A stretch of 8,262 bases of DNA. Source: Candidatus Muproteobacteria bacterium RIFCSPHIGHO2_01_FULL_65_16 (GTDB taxonomy: Bacteria > Pseudomonadota > Gammaproteobacteria > Acidiferrobacterales > Sulfurifustaceae). The position numbers and the translations under genes were made by a program. The stretch lies in the NCBI GenBank assembly GCA_001785175.1, contig MFSY01000035.1, positions 9,919 to 18,180 of the forward strand. Reading direction: 5' to 3'. Positions within the stretch are counted from its first letter, which is position 1, and the number at the start of each line of letters is the position of its first letter. Below, in pieces: positions 1 to 5,981 of the stretch. A model generated the notes under the pieces. That model was not told the origin of the DNA and made no database searches. It was given only the letters and a program-made list of their open reading frames with translations.

Positions 1-1853
1 TGACCGCGAGCGGCTACGAAAGCTACACCGGCGAGGCCATGGCCATGGGCGAGCGGCCGCCGCTGGCGCTGATTGATCCGCCCGCGAGCGGCCGCATGGC
101 CGTCGGCGAGGCCTTGACCAATATCGCCGCGGCGCGCATCCAGAAACTGCCGGACGTCAAGCTGTCGGCGAACTGGATGGCGGCGGCGGGTCACCCGGGC
201 GAGGACGCCGCGCTGTACGACACCGTGCGCGCCGTGGCGCTGGAGCTCTGTCCCGCGCTCGGGATCTCCATCCCCGTGGGCAAGGATTCCCTGTCCATGC
301 AAACGGTCTGGCAGGACGCGCAGGGCGGGAGCCGCGCGGTGACCGCGCCGCTGTCGCTGATCGTGTCCGCCTTCGCGCCGGTGCTGGACGTGCGCAAGAC
401 GCTCACGCCGCAGCTGCGCACCGACAGGGGCGACACCGATCTGATCCTGATTGATCTCGGCAAGGGCAAGAACCGGCTCGGCGGCTCGGCCCTGGCGCAG
501 GTCCACGGCGCGCTCGGGGGCGAGGCGCCGGATATTGACGACCCGCGGACGCTGCGGCTGTTTTTTCACATCATCCAGGCGCTGAACGAGCTCGGATTCG
601 CGCTGGCGTATCACGACCGCTCCGACGGCGGGCTGTTCGCGGCCGTGTGCGAGATGGCCTTCGCCGGCAAGACCGGCGTGAACGTGGACCTGACGGATCT
701 CGGCGGCGATCCGCGCGCGGCGCTCTTTTCCGAGGAGCTCGGGGCGGTGCTGCAGGTGCCGCGGGCGCACCGCAACGGCATCCTCGGCGCGCTCAAGAAG
801 GCCGGCCTCGGGCGCCATTCGCATGTCATCGGGACGCTGACGCGCGACGACATCATCGGCTTCCGCTACCGCGACCAGGAGATATTCTACGACTCGCGCG
901 TCAACCTGCAGCGCGCCTGGTCGGAGACGACCCTCCACATGCAGTCGCTGCGCGACAACCCGCAGGCGGCGCGCGAGGAGTACGACCGGATCCTGGACAC
1001 CGGCGATCCGGGCCTGAGCGCGCGGCCGACGTTCGATCCCGCCGACGACGTGGCGGCGCCGTTCATCGCGCGTGGCGCGCGCCCGCGCATCGCGATCCTG
1101 CGCGAGCAGGGCGTCAACGGCCAGCTGGAGATGGCGGCCGCCTTCGACCGCGCCGGGTTCACGGCCGTGGACGTGACCATGAGCGACATCATCGAGGGGC
1201 GCGCGCGGCTTTCGGACTACAAGGGCTTCGCCGCCTGCGGCGGGTTCTCCTTCGGCGACGTGCTCGGCGCCGGCGAGGGCTGGGCGAAGTCAATCCTCTT
1301 CAACGGCCGCGCGCGCGACGAGTTCAGCGCCTTCTTCGCCCGCGGCGACACCTTCGCGCTCGGCGTGTGCAACGGCTGCCAGATGATGTCGAGCCTGCGC
1401 GAGATCATACCGGGCGCGGAACACTGGCCGCATTTCGTGCGCAACGCCTCCGAGCAGTTCGAGGCGCGCACGTGCATGGTGCAGGTACCGCAGAATCCGT
1501 CCATCTTCCTTCAGGGAATGCTGGGGTCCATGCTTCCGATCGCCGTCGCCCACGGCGAGGGGCGCGCCGAGTTCCGCGACCCGCAGCACGTGCAGCGGAT
1601 CATTCTCGACCGGCTCGTGACGCTGTGCTTCGTGGACAATCGCGGCGACCTCGCCCAGACCTACCCGTACAATCCCAACGGCTCGCCGCACGGCATCACC
1701 GGCCTCACCACGCCGGACGGCCGCTTCACCATCACGATGCCGCATCCGGAGCGCGTCTTCCGCGCCGTCGCCAACTCCTGGCGCCCGGACGACTGGGGCG
1801 AGGACGGCCCGTGGCTGCGCATGTTCCGCAACGCGCGTGTGTGGGTGGGATAA
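1..1853 (+). CDS. purL: Phosphoribosylformylglycinamidine synthase (FGAM synthase), C-terminal part
   Basis: PurL is the cytosolic purine-biosynthesis enzyme that makes FGAM from FGAR, glutamine and ATP. The gene enters from the left edge: in-frame codons run from base 3, so the ATG at 39 is internal. About 616 residues are present; the E. coli enzyme is about 1,295, so just under 700 N-terminal residues lie outside. Visible parts are GEAMAMGER, the second AIRS-type ATP-binding half ([39 protein letters not shown]) and a C-terminal glutamine amidotransferase domain starting at [13 protein letters not shown]. The nucleophile is the first Cys of GVCNGCQMM (codon 1368-1370), and the His and Glu of PHPERVFR complete the triad. 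It ends in the usual [15 protein letters not shown]. All visible catalytic residues are intact. This is the large single-chain proteobacterial form, not the split PurL/PurQ/PurS form. Confidence 0.98.
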   Translation, partial: TASGYESYTGEAMAMGERPPLALIDPPASGRMAVGEALTNIAAARIQKLPDVKLSANWMAAAGHPGEDAALYDTVRAVALELCPALGISIPVGKDSLSMQTVWQDAQGGSRAVTAPLSLIVSAFAPVLDVRKTLTPQLRTDRGDTDLILIDLGKGKNRLGGSALAQVHGALGGEAPDIDDPRTLRLFFHIIQALNELGFALAYHDRSDGGLFAAVCEMAFAGKTGVNVDLTDLGGDPRAALFSEELGAVLQVPRAHRNGILGALKKAGLGRHSHVIGTLTRDDIIGFRYRDQEIFYDSRVNLQRAWSETTLHMQSLRDNPQAAREEYDRILDTGDPGLSARPTFDPADDVAAPFIARGARPRIAILREQGVNGQLEMAAAFDRAGFTAVDVTMSDIIEGRARLSDYKGFAACGGFSFGDVLGAGEGWAKSILFNGRARDEFSAFFARGDTFALGVCNGCQMMSSLREIIPGAEHWPHFVRNASEQFEARTCMVQVPQNPSIFLQGMLGSMLPIAVAHGEGRAEFRDPQHVQRIILDRLVTLCFVDNRGDLAQTYPYNPNGSPHGITGLTTPDGRFTITMPHPERVFRAVANSWRPDDWGEDGPWLRMFRNARVWVG

Positions 1854-1871
1854 CCGCAGGTACGAGGGGCG

Positions 1872-1887
1872 AGCTGTTCGAACAGCT
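1872..1887. promoter_or_regulatory. Perfect 16-bp palindrome (candidate operator) before the small HTH gene
   Basis: AGCTGTTCGAACAGCT equals its own reverse complement with no spacer. It lies 18 bp after the purL stop and 11 bp before the ATG of the small DNA-binding protein. A dimeric regulator could bind it as duplex, or the RNA could fold into a 6-bp stem with a UCGA loop next to the start codon. There is no T tract, so it is a poor intrinsic terminator. The symmetry is seen directly; the role is inferred. Confidence 0.45.
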
Positions 1888-1898
1888 ACCGGGATGAC

Positions 1899-2117
1899 AT
1901 GGCTAAAAAGTCGAAGAAGAGCGATCTGCTGACATTGTCCCAGGCGGCCAAGGCCTACGGCTATTCGAGCGACTACCTGCGCCGGCTCGCGGAGAAGGGC
2001 CGGCTCAGGGCCGACAAGCTCGGCCATCAGTGGCTCACGACCTCCGAGGATGTAAGAAACTTCCTTGTCAGCCGCGAGAAGCGCGGCGTCTATAAAAAGC
2101 GCGTCCCCAAGGCGTAG
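1899..2117 (+). CDS. Small MerR/excisionase-type helix-turn-helix DNA-binding protein
   Basis: A 72-residue basic protein. Residues about 10-60 look like the single winged-HTH domain of the excisionase/MerR-like HTH_17 type: TLSQAAKAYGYSSDYLRRLAEKG gives helix-turn-helix, GRLRADKLGHQWLTT gives the wing, and SEDVRNFL a closing helix. The lysine-rich start (MAKKSKKSD) and tail (KRGVYKKRVPKA) should add non-specific DNA or RNA contact. There is no sensor or dimerization domain as in full MerR proteins, and no recombinase beside it, so an excisionase role is not supported. The ATG has only a weak, close purine stretch (GGGA, 4-nt spacing) as ribosome site. It starts 45 bp after purL and may be read through from it. 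The upstream palindrome (1872-1887) and downstream hairpin (2124-2145) suggest separate control. Target unknown. Confidence 0.8.
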   Translation: MAKKSKKSDLLTLSQAAKAYGYSSDYLRRLAEKGRLRADKLGHQWLTTSEDVRNFLVSREKRGVYKKRVPKA

Positions 2118-2123
2118 CTTCCA

Positions 2124-2145
2124 AATAGCACGGACTCGTGCTATT
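2124..2145 (+). promoter_or_regulatory. Perfect 9-bp inverted repeat with 4-nt loop; terminator-like or operator
   Basis: Arm AATAGCACG (2124-2132), loop GACT, arm CGTGCTATT (2137-2145), no mismatch. It begins 6 bp after the stop of the small HTH gene. As RNA it would make a stable hairpin at the mRNA 3' end, but no U run follows on the plus strand. Alternatively it is an operator: the right arm overlaps an extended -10 match (TG-C-TATTGT, 2139-2147) with TTCCAA at 2119-2124 as a weak -35 at 17-bp spacing. The sequence does not decide between these. Confidence 0.5.
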
Positions 2146-2249
2146 GTGGCGGCATGCCTGAAAACCAGGCCCGGAGTATCCGGGTATTCCACGTGCGAAC
2201 GACGAATCCGGCCGCAGGCCGCCGGCGCTTTCATCGTGTCCCGCCCCCC

Positions 2250-2304
2250 GATGCAGCGGATCTGGTTCAATATGATACGGATATGCTGCAAGATGCAGCG
2301 GATC
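2250..2304 (+). repeat. 13-bp direct repeat, 42 bp apart (candidate operators around TATGAT)
   Basis: GATGCAGCGGATC occurs exactly at 2250-2262 and again at 2292-2304. The 42-bp start-to-start distance is about four B-DNA turns, so proteins bound to both copies would sit on the same helix face. The copies flank the -10-like TATGAT at 2271-2276. The second copy also forms an inverted repeat with GCTGCA (2285-2290). This layout is typical of cooperative repressor sites; the XRE protein encoded 40 bp downstream is the obvious candidate ligand, by inference only. Confidence 0.5.
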
Positions 2305-2344
2305 ATCTGTAGACGGGCGTAGCTCCTGCGACTGGAATAGGGTC

Positions 2345-2626
2345 ATGGGAAGGATGGCGAGGGACCGGCTGGCACAGAGAATGCGGATGCTGCGCACGAT
2401 TCACGGCTGGTCGCAGGAGGAGCTCGCGCAGGCCAGCGGGCTGCACCGCACATACATAAGCCTCATCGAACGTTCCGGCTGCAATGTCAGCCTGGATAAT
2501 CTGGAAAAGCTGGCGGACGCATTCGAGCTGCCGCTGCCCGAGCTGCTGAGCGCCGCCGACACCACGCGCATCGGGGAACGCCTGCTGGTGGCGCTGACAA
2601 GAAGAGTAAAACCGAAGGAGGCGTGA
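2345..2626 (+). CDS. XRE/Cro-type HTH transcriptional regulator (small)
   Basis: A 93-residue single-domain DNA-binding protein. Residues about 8-66 form a Cro/C1-type (HTH_3) five-helix fold: LAQRMRMLRTIHGWSQEELA is helix 1 to helix 2, ASGLHRTYISLIERSG holds the recognition helix, and SLDNLEKLADAFELPLPELL is the closing pair. No sensor, peptidase or toxin-like domain is attached; the tail is a short basic helix (ERLLVALTRRVKPKEA). The ATG at 2345 is taken because the domain is complete from there, but the ribosome site is poor (AGGG only 2 nt away). ATG 2354 (residue 4) is possible yet also badly spaced. The stop is 3 nt before the csrA-type start and the csrA ribosome site lies inside this gene, so the two are co-translated. 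Probable autoregulator acting on the upstream repeats. Confidence 0.88.
   Translation: MGRMARDRLAQRMRMLRTIHGWSQEELAQASGLHRTYISLIERSGCNVSLDNLEKLADAFELPLPELLSAADTTRIGERLLVALTRRVKPKEA
2615..2621 (+). promoter_or_regulatory. Strong ribosome binding site fixing a GTG start for the csrA-type gene
   Basis: AAGGAGG lies 8 nt before GTG 2630 and within the last codons of the XRE gene. It is by far the best Shine-Dalgarno match in the window. It supports the GTG start, which gives the canonical CsrA N-terminus MLILTRR, and indicates translational coupling. Its AAGGAGG sequence resembles CsrA targets (A-N-GGA), so self-repression of translation is conceivable. Confidence 0.75.
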
Positions 2627-2629
2627 AAC

Positions 2630-2884
2630 GTGCTCATACTTACCCGCAGGCAGGGCCAGCTCGTGCGGATCGAGCCTGATCCGCGGCTGGATCCGTCCAC
2701 GCCCGTGGGCGAACTGTTTCTCGACGGCCCGATCGAGGTGCTGGTCACCCACATATCGGGCTCCCAGGTAAGGCTCGGCATCCTCGCGCACCCGAGCCTG
2801 GTCATCCTGCGGAACGAGCTGTACGACAAGGGCGGGCGGCCCGACCCGGATGTCGTTTCCGAATCGAGGCAAAAAAGTAAATGA
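2630..2884 (+). CDS. CsrA/RsmA-family RNA-binding protein with an internal insertion (RsmN/RsmF-like)
   Basis: CsrA-family dimers bind GGA motifs in mRNA leaders and control translation or stability. This 84-residue protein keeps the hallmarks: MLILTRR as beta-1 (with L4, R6, R7), GSQVRLGI at 43-51 matching the GNQVRIGI motif, and ILRNELY at 59-65, whose Arg61 corresponds to E. coli CsrA Arg44. It departs from the usual ~60-residue form by about 15-18 extra residues (roughly 17-33, DPRLDPSTPVGELFLDG) between beta-2 and beta-3. Pseudomonas RsmN/RsmF has a helical insertion at the same place, giving a rearranged dimer. The tail after the helix position is charged and probably disordered. GTG start with an excellent ribosome site; operon partner of the XRE gene. 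It is likely an accessory homologue, since housekeeping CsrA has the short form. Targets unknown; the neighbouring transglycosylase leader is a possibility. Confidence 0.87.
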   Translation: MLILTRRQGQLVRIEPDPRLDPSTPVGELFLDGPIEVLVTHISGSQVRLGILAHPSLVILRNELYDKGGRPDPDVVSESRQKSK

Positions 2885-2914
2885 ATATAGTCAGTTATCA
2901 TCGGAATCCGCGGC

Positions 2915-2929
2915 TGGCATGGGATTTGC
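2915..2929 (+). promoter_or_regulatory. Sigma-54 (RpoN) -24/-12 promoter match
   Basis: TGGCAT-N5-TTGC fits the sigma-54 consensus TGGCAC-N5-TTGC with the invariant GG (2916-2917) and GC (2928-2929) at the required spacing; only the sixth base differs, and C precedes the T as in YTGGCA. Transcription would begin near 2941, leaving a leader of about 28 nt that contains the ribosome site GGGAAGG (2954-2960) before the transglycosylase ATG at 2969. No activator site was identified; it would be expected within the csrA-type gene. The match is seen directly; activity is inferred. Confidence 0.6.
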
Positions 2930-2968
2930 CATGTATTTGGCAGGTTTCCACACGGGAAGGTATTCATC

Positions 2969-3598
2969 ATGAAACGGATATTTCGTTACGCGACCGTCAC
3001 GCTCGCAGCCGTGGCGCTGCTGCTGTTGTATGCGCCCGGCGCGGCGGCGAGTTCGATGATGTATATATACGAACTGCCGGACGGAACACGGATCGTGACC
3101 GATTACGCCCTGAGCAACAAACATTATCGCCTGGTCCGGACGGGGTATAACCCTTTCGGCGTGGGGCACCTGTCGGTGAGCAAGGACAGCCAGTTCTTCC
3201 GCGTTGACGCCTCGGCCTACGACGATCTGATCCGGCGTATCGCCGCCGAGCATGAGGTTGATTTCGCGCTGGTCAAGGCGATCATTCACGCCGAGTCCGC
3301 GTTCAATCCATACGCCAAATCCACGAAAGGCGCGCTCGGTCTGATGCAGGTGTTGCCGGAGACCGCGCGGCGCCACGGCGTCGAGGACCTCCACGATCCG
3401 GCACGCAACATCGAGGCCGGCGTGCGCTATATCAAGCACCTGTCGCGGCTCTTCAAAAATAGAAACTATCTCGTTATCGCGGCCTATAACGCCGGCGAGA
3501 ACGCCGTGATCCGCCACCGCGGGATTCCGCCCTATCCGGAGACGCAGCTCTACGTGCGCAAGGTGCTGCGGTTCAAGCGCGAGTATGCGAAGGGCTAG
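2969..3598 (+). CDS. Secreted lytic transglycosylase (SLT domain, family 1 type)
   Basis: This enzyme cleaves the MurNAc-GlcNAc bond of peptidoglycan in the periplasm, forming 1,6-anhydro-MurNAc. Of 209 residues, 1-27 are a Sec signal peptide (KRIFR, hydrophobic core TLAAVALLLLYA, cleavage likely after GAAA). Residues 31-70 are a short N-terminal segment (YIYELPDGTRIVTDYA) resembling DUF4124-like beta modules. The SLT domain spans about 82-205: HAESAFNP with catalytic Glu109, GALGLMQVLP (121-130), the NIEAGVRYIKHL helix and AAYNAGENAV (171-180). All signature motifs are intact. There is no lipoprotein Cys, so the mature protein should be soluble. GGGAAGG lies 8 nt before the ATG. It sits 84 bp after the csrA-type gene with its own sigma-54-like element, hinting at regulated use, for example in envelope-machine assembly. 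Confidence 0.93.
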   Translation: MKRIFRYATVTLAAVALLLLYAPGAAASSMMYIYELPDGTRIVTDYALSNKHYRLVRTGYNPFGVGHLSVSKDSQFFRVDASAYDDLIRRIAAEHEVDFALVKAIIHAESAFNPYAKSTKGALGLMQVLPETARRHGVEDLHDPARNIEAGVRYIKHLSRLFKNRNYLVIAAYNAGENAVIRHRGIPPYPETQLYVRKVLRFKREYAKG

Positions 3599-3600
3599 CT

Positions 3601-3635
3601 ACAAGCTATAAGCTGCAAGCTGCAAGTTGCGAGCA
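3601..3635 (+). repeat. Heptamer tandem repeat (GCAAGCT-like), five units
   Basis: Reading in sevens gives acaagct, ataagct, gcaagct, gcaagtt, gcgagca: five diverged copies right after the transglycosylase stop codon. Similar units in the same orientation occur at 7938-7965 upstream of the ABC gene. The short regular unit marks this as a dispersed simple repeat rather than coding sequence. Confidence 0.7.
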
Positions 3636-3671
3636 TGGGTTCACACCTCCGCCGGCTTGCGGCTTGAAGCT
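3611..3671. terminator. Imperfect long hairpin between convergent genes (possible bidirectional terminator)
   Basis: Bases 3611-3629 pair with 3653-3671 over 19 positions with one G/A mismatch and three G-U wobbles in plus-strand RNA; the loop is about 23 nt. The left arm is made of the heptamer units and the right arm abuts the stop codon of the minus-strand VWA gene (3672-3674). A short TTT follows on the plus strand. Position between two converging genes favours a terminator role, but neither side has a proper U run. Confidence 0.45.
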
Positions 3672-4895
3672 TTAGTTCAACTGAATCCGCTGTCCCCACG
3701 GCACGCCGGCCTTGCCCTTCACCAGCCAGATGACGGGGTAGGGCGGTTCGCGTTCGGGGAACTCGCCCTCGGCGTCGGTGAAGTAGAGCAACAGACCGGG
3801 CGCCCGGTCCATGCGTTCGACCCACTCGAAGGTGGGGGTGAAGCGCGTCCCGCCGCCGCCGGGCAACGCCTTGGGCGGCGCCAGCTCCTCCCACGGTTCG
3901 TAGGTCCAGGGGCCGTCGGGCGCGAGGCGCGCATCGCAGGCGTGCAGAACGATGCGCGCGTTGATCTGGCCCTTGATGGCGTTCACCTCGCCCAGAAACT
4001 CGCGCATCTCCTCGTTGCTGATCGAGCCGCTGGTGTCTATGACGATCACCAGCTCGGCCTGGGCGCTGCGCAGGCTGGGAAGGATGGCCGCGCCCTCGCG
4101 CCTGCTCGGGCGCGCGAAGCTGTAGTCGGTGCGCGCGCAGGCGGTCATGTAGCGCGCGAGCAGCATGCGCCACGGCAACCGCGGTTGCAGCAGGTGATCC
4201 ACCAGGCGCGCCATGGAGCCGCCGAGCTTGCCCGCGCGCAGGGCCGATTGCGCCGCGCCGGCCAGGCGCTGCTGCCACTGCTGGCCGAGCGCCTCGCGCT
4301 CGGCGCCGCTCGGCGACGGCGGTCGCGGCGCGCCGCCAGCCGGTTCGCCCGGGAACCCGGCGTTTTCGTTCCGCGGTCCATCCGGCGGCGCTCCGTCCCC
4401 GTCGCCGCCACGATGACCGCCCCGGCCGGACTCGTGCTCGGCATCGTCATAGAGGTGCTGGTCGAGCGGCTGTTCCGTGGTGAGGTCCTGAATAAGAGGA
4501 TAAATCTCCTCCGCCGTCATGTCCCTGTAGGCATCGGCGAGCAGCGCCCCCGGCGGCGGCGCGAGCCCGTCCGCGGCGAGCAGGGTGTTGATGGCGTAGT
4601 CGCAGGCGATGTCCCAGCGACGCTGGATGCGGTGACGCCGGCGGTTCATGTGTGACAGGGCGCAGTGCAGCGCCTCGTGCGCCAGGATGAACTTGGTCTG
4701 CTCCAGCGTGAGCGACTCGATGTAGGCGTGGTTGTAATACAAGGCGCGCGCGTCGGTCGCGGTCGTCCGGCACCACTTGGGATCGGCCGCGAGCAGCGGC
4801 AGGCGCAGCACCAGCGCCCCCAGGAACGGCTTGTCTATGATCAGCCAGGTGCAGGCGGTGCTGAGCTTTCTTTCGATCTCGGCCGGGGTGGCCAT
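3672..4895 (-). CDS. DUF2201-type protein: metallopeptidase-like domain plus VWA domain
   Basis: A 407-residue cytosolic protein. The N-terminal domain (about 5-140) carries a zinc-protease-like HEALH motif (His73, Glu74, His77) followed by RWDIACDYAINTLL, as in the DUF2201 N-terminal putative metallopeptidase family. A Gly/Pro/acidic linker (about 152-200) separates it from a C-terminal VWA-like domain: VIVIDTSGSIS has the MIDAS DxSxS form (Asp287, Ser289, Ser291), GGGGTRF supplies the Thr (350) and YFTDAEG the Asp (374). Metal binding by both domains is therefore plausible; proteolytic activity is unproven in this family. No signal peptide or membrane segment. It starts 6 nt after the AAA+ gene's stop without a clear ribosome site, so it is translationally coupled. 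By analogy with ViaA, NorD and CbbO, the VWA protein is probably the substrate adaptor of the AAA+ partner. Confidence 0.88.
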   Translation of the reverse strand: MATPAEIERKLSTACTWLIIDKPFLGALVLRLPLLAADPKWCRTTATDARALYYNHAYIESLTLEQTKFILAHEALHCALSHMNRRRHRIQRRWDIACDYAINTLLAADGLAPPPGALLADAYRDMTAEEIYPLIQDLTTEQPLDQHLYDDAEHESGRGGHRGGDGDGAPPDGPRNENAGFPGEPAGGAPRPPSPSGAEREALGQQWQQRLAGAAQSALRAGKLGGSMARLVDHLLQPRLPWRMLLARYMTACARTDYSFARPSRREGAAILPSLRSAQAELVIVIDTSGSISNEEMREFLGEVNAIKGQINARIVLHACDARLAPDGPWTYEPWEELAPPKALPGGGGTRFTPTFEWVERMDRAPGLLLYFTDAEGEFPEREPPYPVIWLVKGKAGVPWGQRIQLN

Positions 4896-4901
4896 GGGGC
4901 T

Positions 4902-5981
4902 TCAGCGCACGCGCGTGGCCGCCGGCGGCTTCTGCCACAGGTCGTAGATCATGACGTCGGCGACGCTCTTGGCCCACTGCGTGAATTGCGGCAGGGTGAA
5001 GAGCTTTTCGCCGACCGCGCGCTGCATGTCGGACACCAGCATCACGCCCATCTCCCGCTGCGGGAAGCGGCCGGCGTAATCCAGGATGTGCCCGTAGACC
5101 CTGGCCTCGTTGGGGCTGCCTTTGGCGCGCACGGCGCGGCCGACGAGGGCCGAGGCCACGGCGTATTGCAGATCGGTCTCCTTCGGCATCGGGCCGGGGT
5201 TGCCGCTCACGATGGCGTCAATGTCCGGGAGGTTGTCGAGGTTGTCGAGAAAGGCCTTGAGCTCGACGCCGGCGGCCGGGCCGACGCATGCCTGCAACGC
5301 CCCGAGCAGCAGCTCCGGCTGGGCGCTGAATTTCCGCAGCGCCCGGTGGGTGAACTCCCAGGAGCGCGGGCTCGGGAACGCGACCGGGTTGTGCGCCGGA
5401 TCGAAGTTGAACAACAGTTCGGGGCGAAAGCGCAGAAACGCGATCACGCGCTCGTCAATGGCGTGGCCGTGGGCCCAGGCCACCCAGTCGTCGAGATGGG
5501 CCTCCACCTCGAAGTGCGTGAACCGATTCGCGAGCGGCGCGGGCATGCTGTAGGTCACGCCGCGGTCGCCCTGGCGGTTGCCGGCGGCGAAGATCGCCCA
5601 GCCCGGCGGCACCTCGTAGGCGCCCAGGCGCCGGTCCAGGATCAGCTGATACGCCGCGGCCGACACCGTCGGCGCGGCCGAGGTGATCTCATCCAGGAAC
5701 AGGACGCCCTCGAAGCCGTGCCGCACCGCGTCCGGCAGCATCGCCGGCACGGCCCATTCGACCAGCGCGCCGGCGCGAAACGGGATGCCGCGCAGATCCG
5801 TGGGCTCGAGCTGCGACAGGCGGATGTCAATCACCGGCGCCTTGTGCCCGGCGGCGACCTGCGCCACCATCTGCGACTTGCCCACGCCCGGCGGGCCCCA
5901 CAGCATCACCGGCGTGTGCTGGCCTTCGCGGGCGCCGTGGTATTCGCGGTCGAGAACGGCGAGGATCTGCGCGGGACGCAT
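4902..5981 (-). CDS. MoxR-type AAA+ ATPase
   Basis: A 359-residue AAA+ ATPase of the MoxR group, expected to form hexamers that remodel a client protein with a VWA partner. Visible motifs are Walker A GPPGVGKS (29-36), Walker B VLFLDEI (93-99), sensor 1 in FAAGNRQ (Asn135), an arginine-finger candidate in ANRF (Arg153) and sensor 2 in PSPRSW (Arg206). The rest is an alpha-helical lid. No membrane segment or signal. The ATG is preceded by GGGAG about 7 nt upstream on the minus strand. It is the first gene of a pair with the DUF2201-type gene (6-nt gap). MoxR-VWA pairs serve in maturation or activation of metalloenzymes (methanol dehydrogenase, Rubisco, NO reductase) and of stress-related membrane proteins, but no client gene is adjacent, so the target cannot be named. 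Confidence 0.92.
   Translation of the reverse strand: MRPAQILAVLDREYHGAREGQHTPVMLWGPPGVGKSQMVAQVAAGHKAPVIDIRLSQLEPTDLRGIPFRAGALVEWAVPAMLPDAVRHGFEGVLFLDEITSAAPTVSAAAYQLILDRRLGAYEVPPGWAIFAAGNRQGDRGVTYSMPAPLANRFTHFEVEAHLDDWVAWAHGHAIDERVIAFLRFRPELLFNFDPAHNPVAFPSPRSWEFTHRALRKFSAQPELLLGALQACVGPAAGVELKAFLDNLDNLPDIDAIVSGNPGPMPKETDLQYAVASALVGRAVRAKGSPNEARVYGHILDYAGRFPQREMGVMLVSDMQRAVGEKLFTLPQFTQWAKSVADVMIYDLWQKPPAATRVR

Larger units (their letters stand above)
2118..2344 (+). promoter_or_regulatory. Dyad-rich intergenic regulatory region upstream of the XRE-csrA operon
   Basis: These 227 bp carry no convincing gene. In order they contain the 9-bp hairpin at 2124-2145; a short dyad CCCGGA-GTA-TCCGGG (2170-2184); a GC-rich stretch around 2205-2226; a 13-bp direct repeat at 2250-2262 and 2292-2304; TATGAT (2271-2276), a 5/6 match to a -10 box; and an inverted repeat GCTGCA-AGA-TGCAGC (2285-2299). 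The operon's promoter and autoregulatory sites are probably here. No good -35 fits the TATGAT box, so that promoter may need an activator or be wrongly placed. Confidence 0.5.

Noticed and set aside
1876..1883. GTTCGAAC, like the T-loop of a tRNA
   Set aside because: No acceptor stem, anticodon arm or CCA context around it; it is the centre of a palindrome.
647..1897. 416-codon frame overlapping purL
   Set aside because: Arg/Ala-rich frame-shifted translation of purL; no motif, and purL is intact in its own frame.
1290..2306. 338-codon minus-strand frame across the end of purL and the small HTH gene
   Set aside because: It runs antisense through two plus-strand genes and a hairpin region and has no recognisable domain.
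1899..2344. Excisionase/prophage or integrative element control region
   Set aside because: The small HTH protein is of excisionase type, but there is no integrase, att-like duplicated site or phage gene in the window.
2345..2884. Toxin-antitoxin module (XRE antitoxin with small partner)
   Set aside because: The partner is clearly a CsrA-family RNA-binding protein with conserved contact residues, not a known toxin fold.
3627..4655. 342-codon plus-strand frame antisense to the VWA gene
   Set aside because: Arises from GC-rich third positions; the minus strand has DUF2201-type HExxH and MIDAS motifs in good order.
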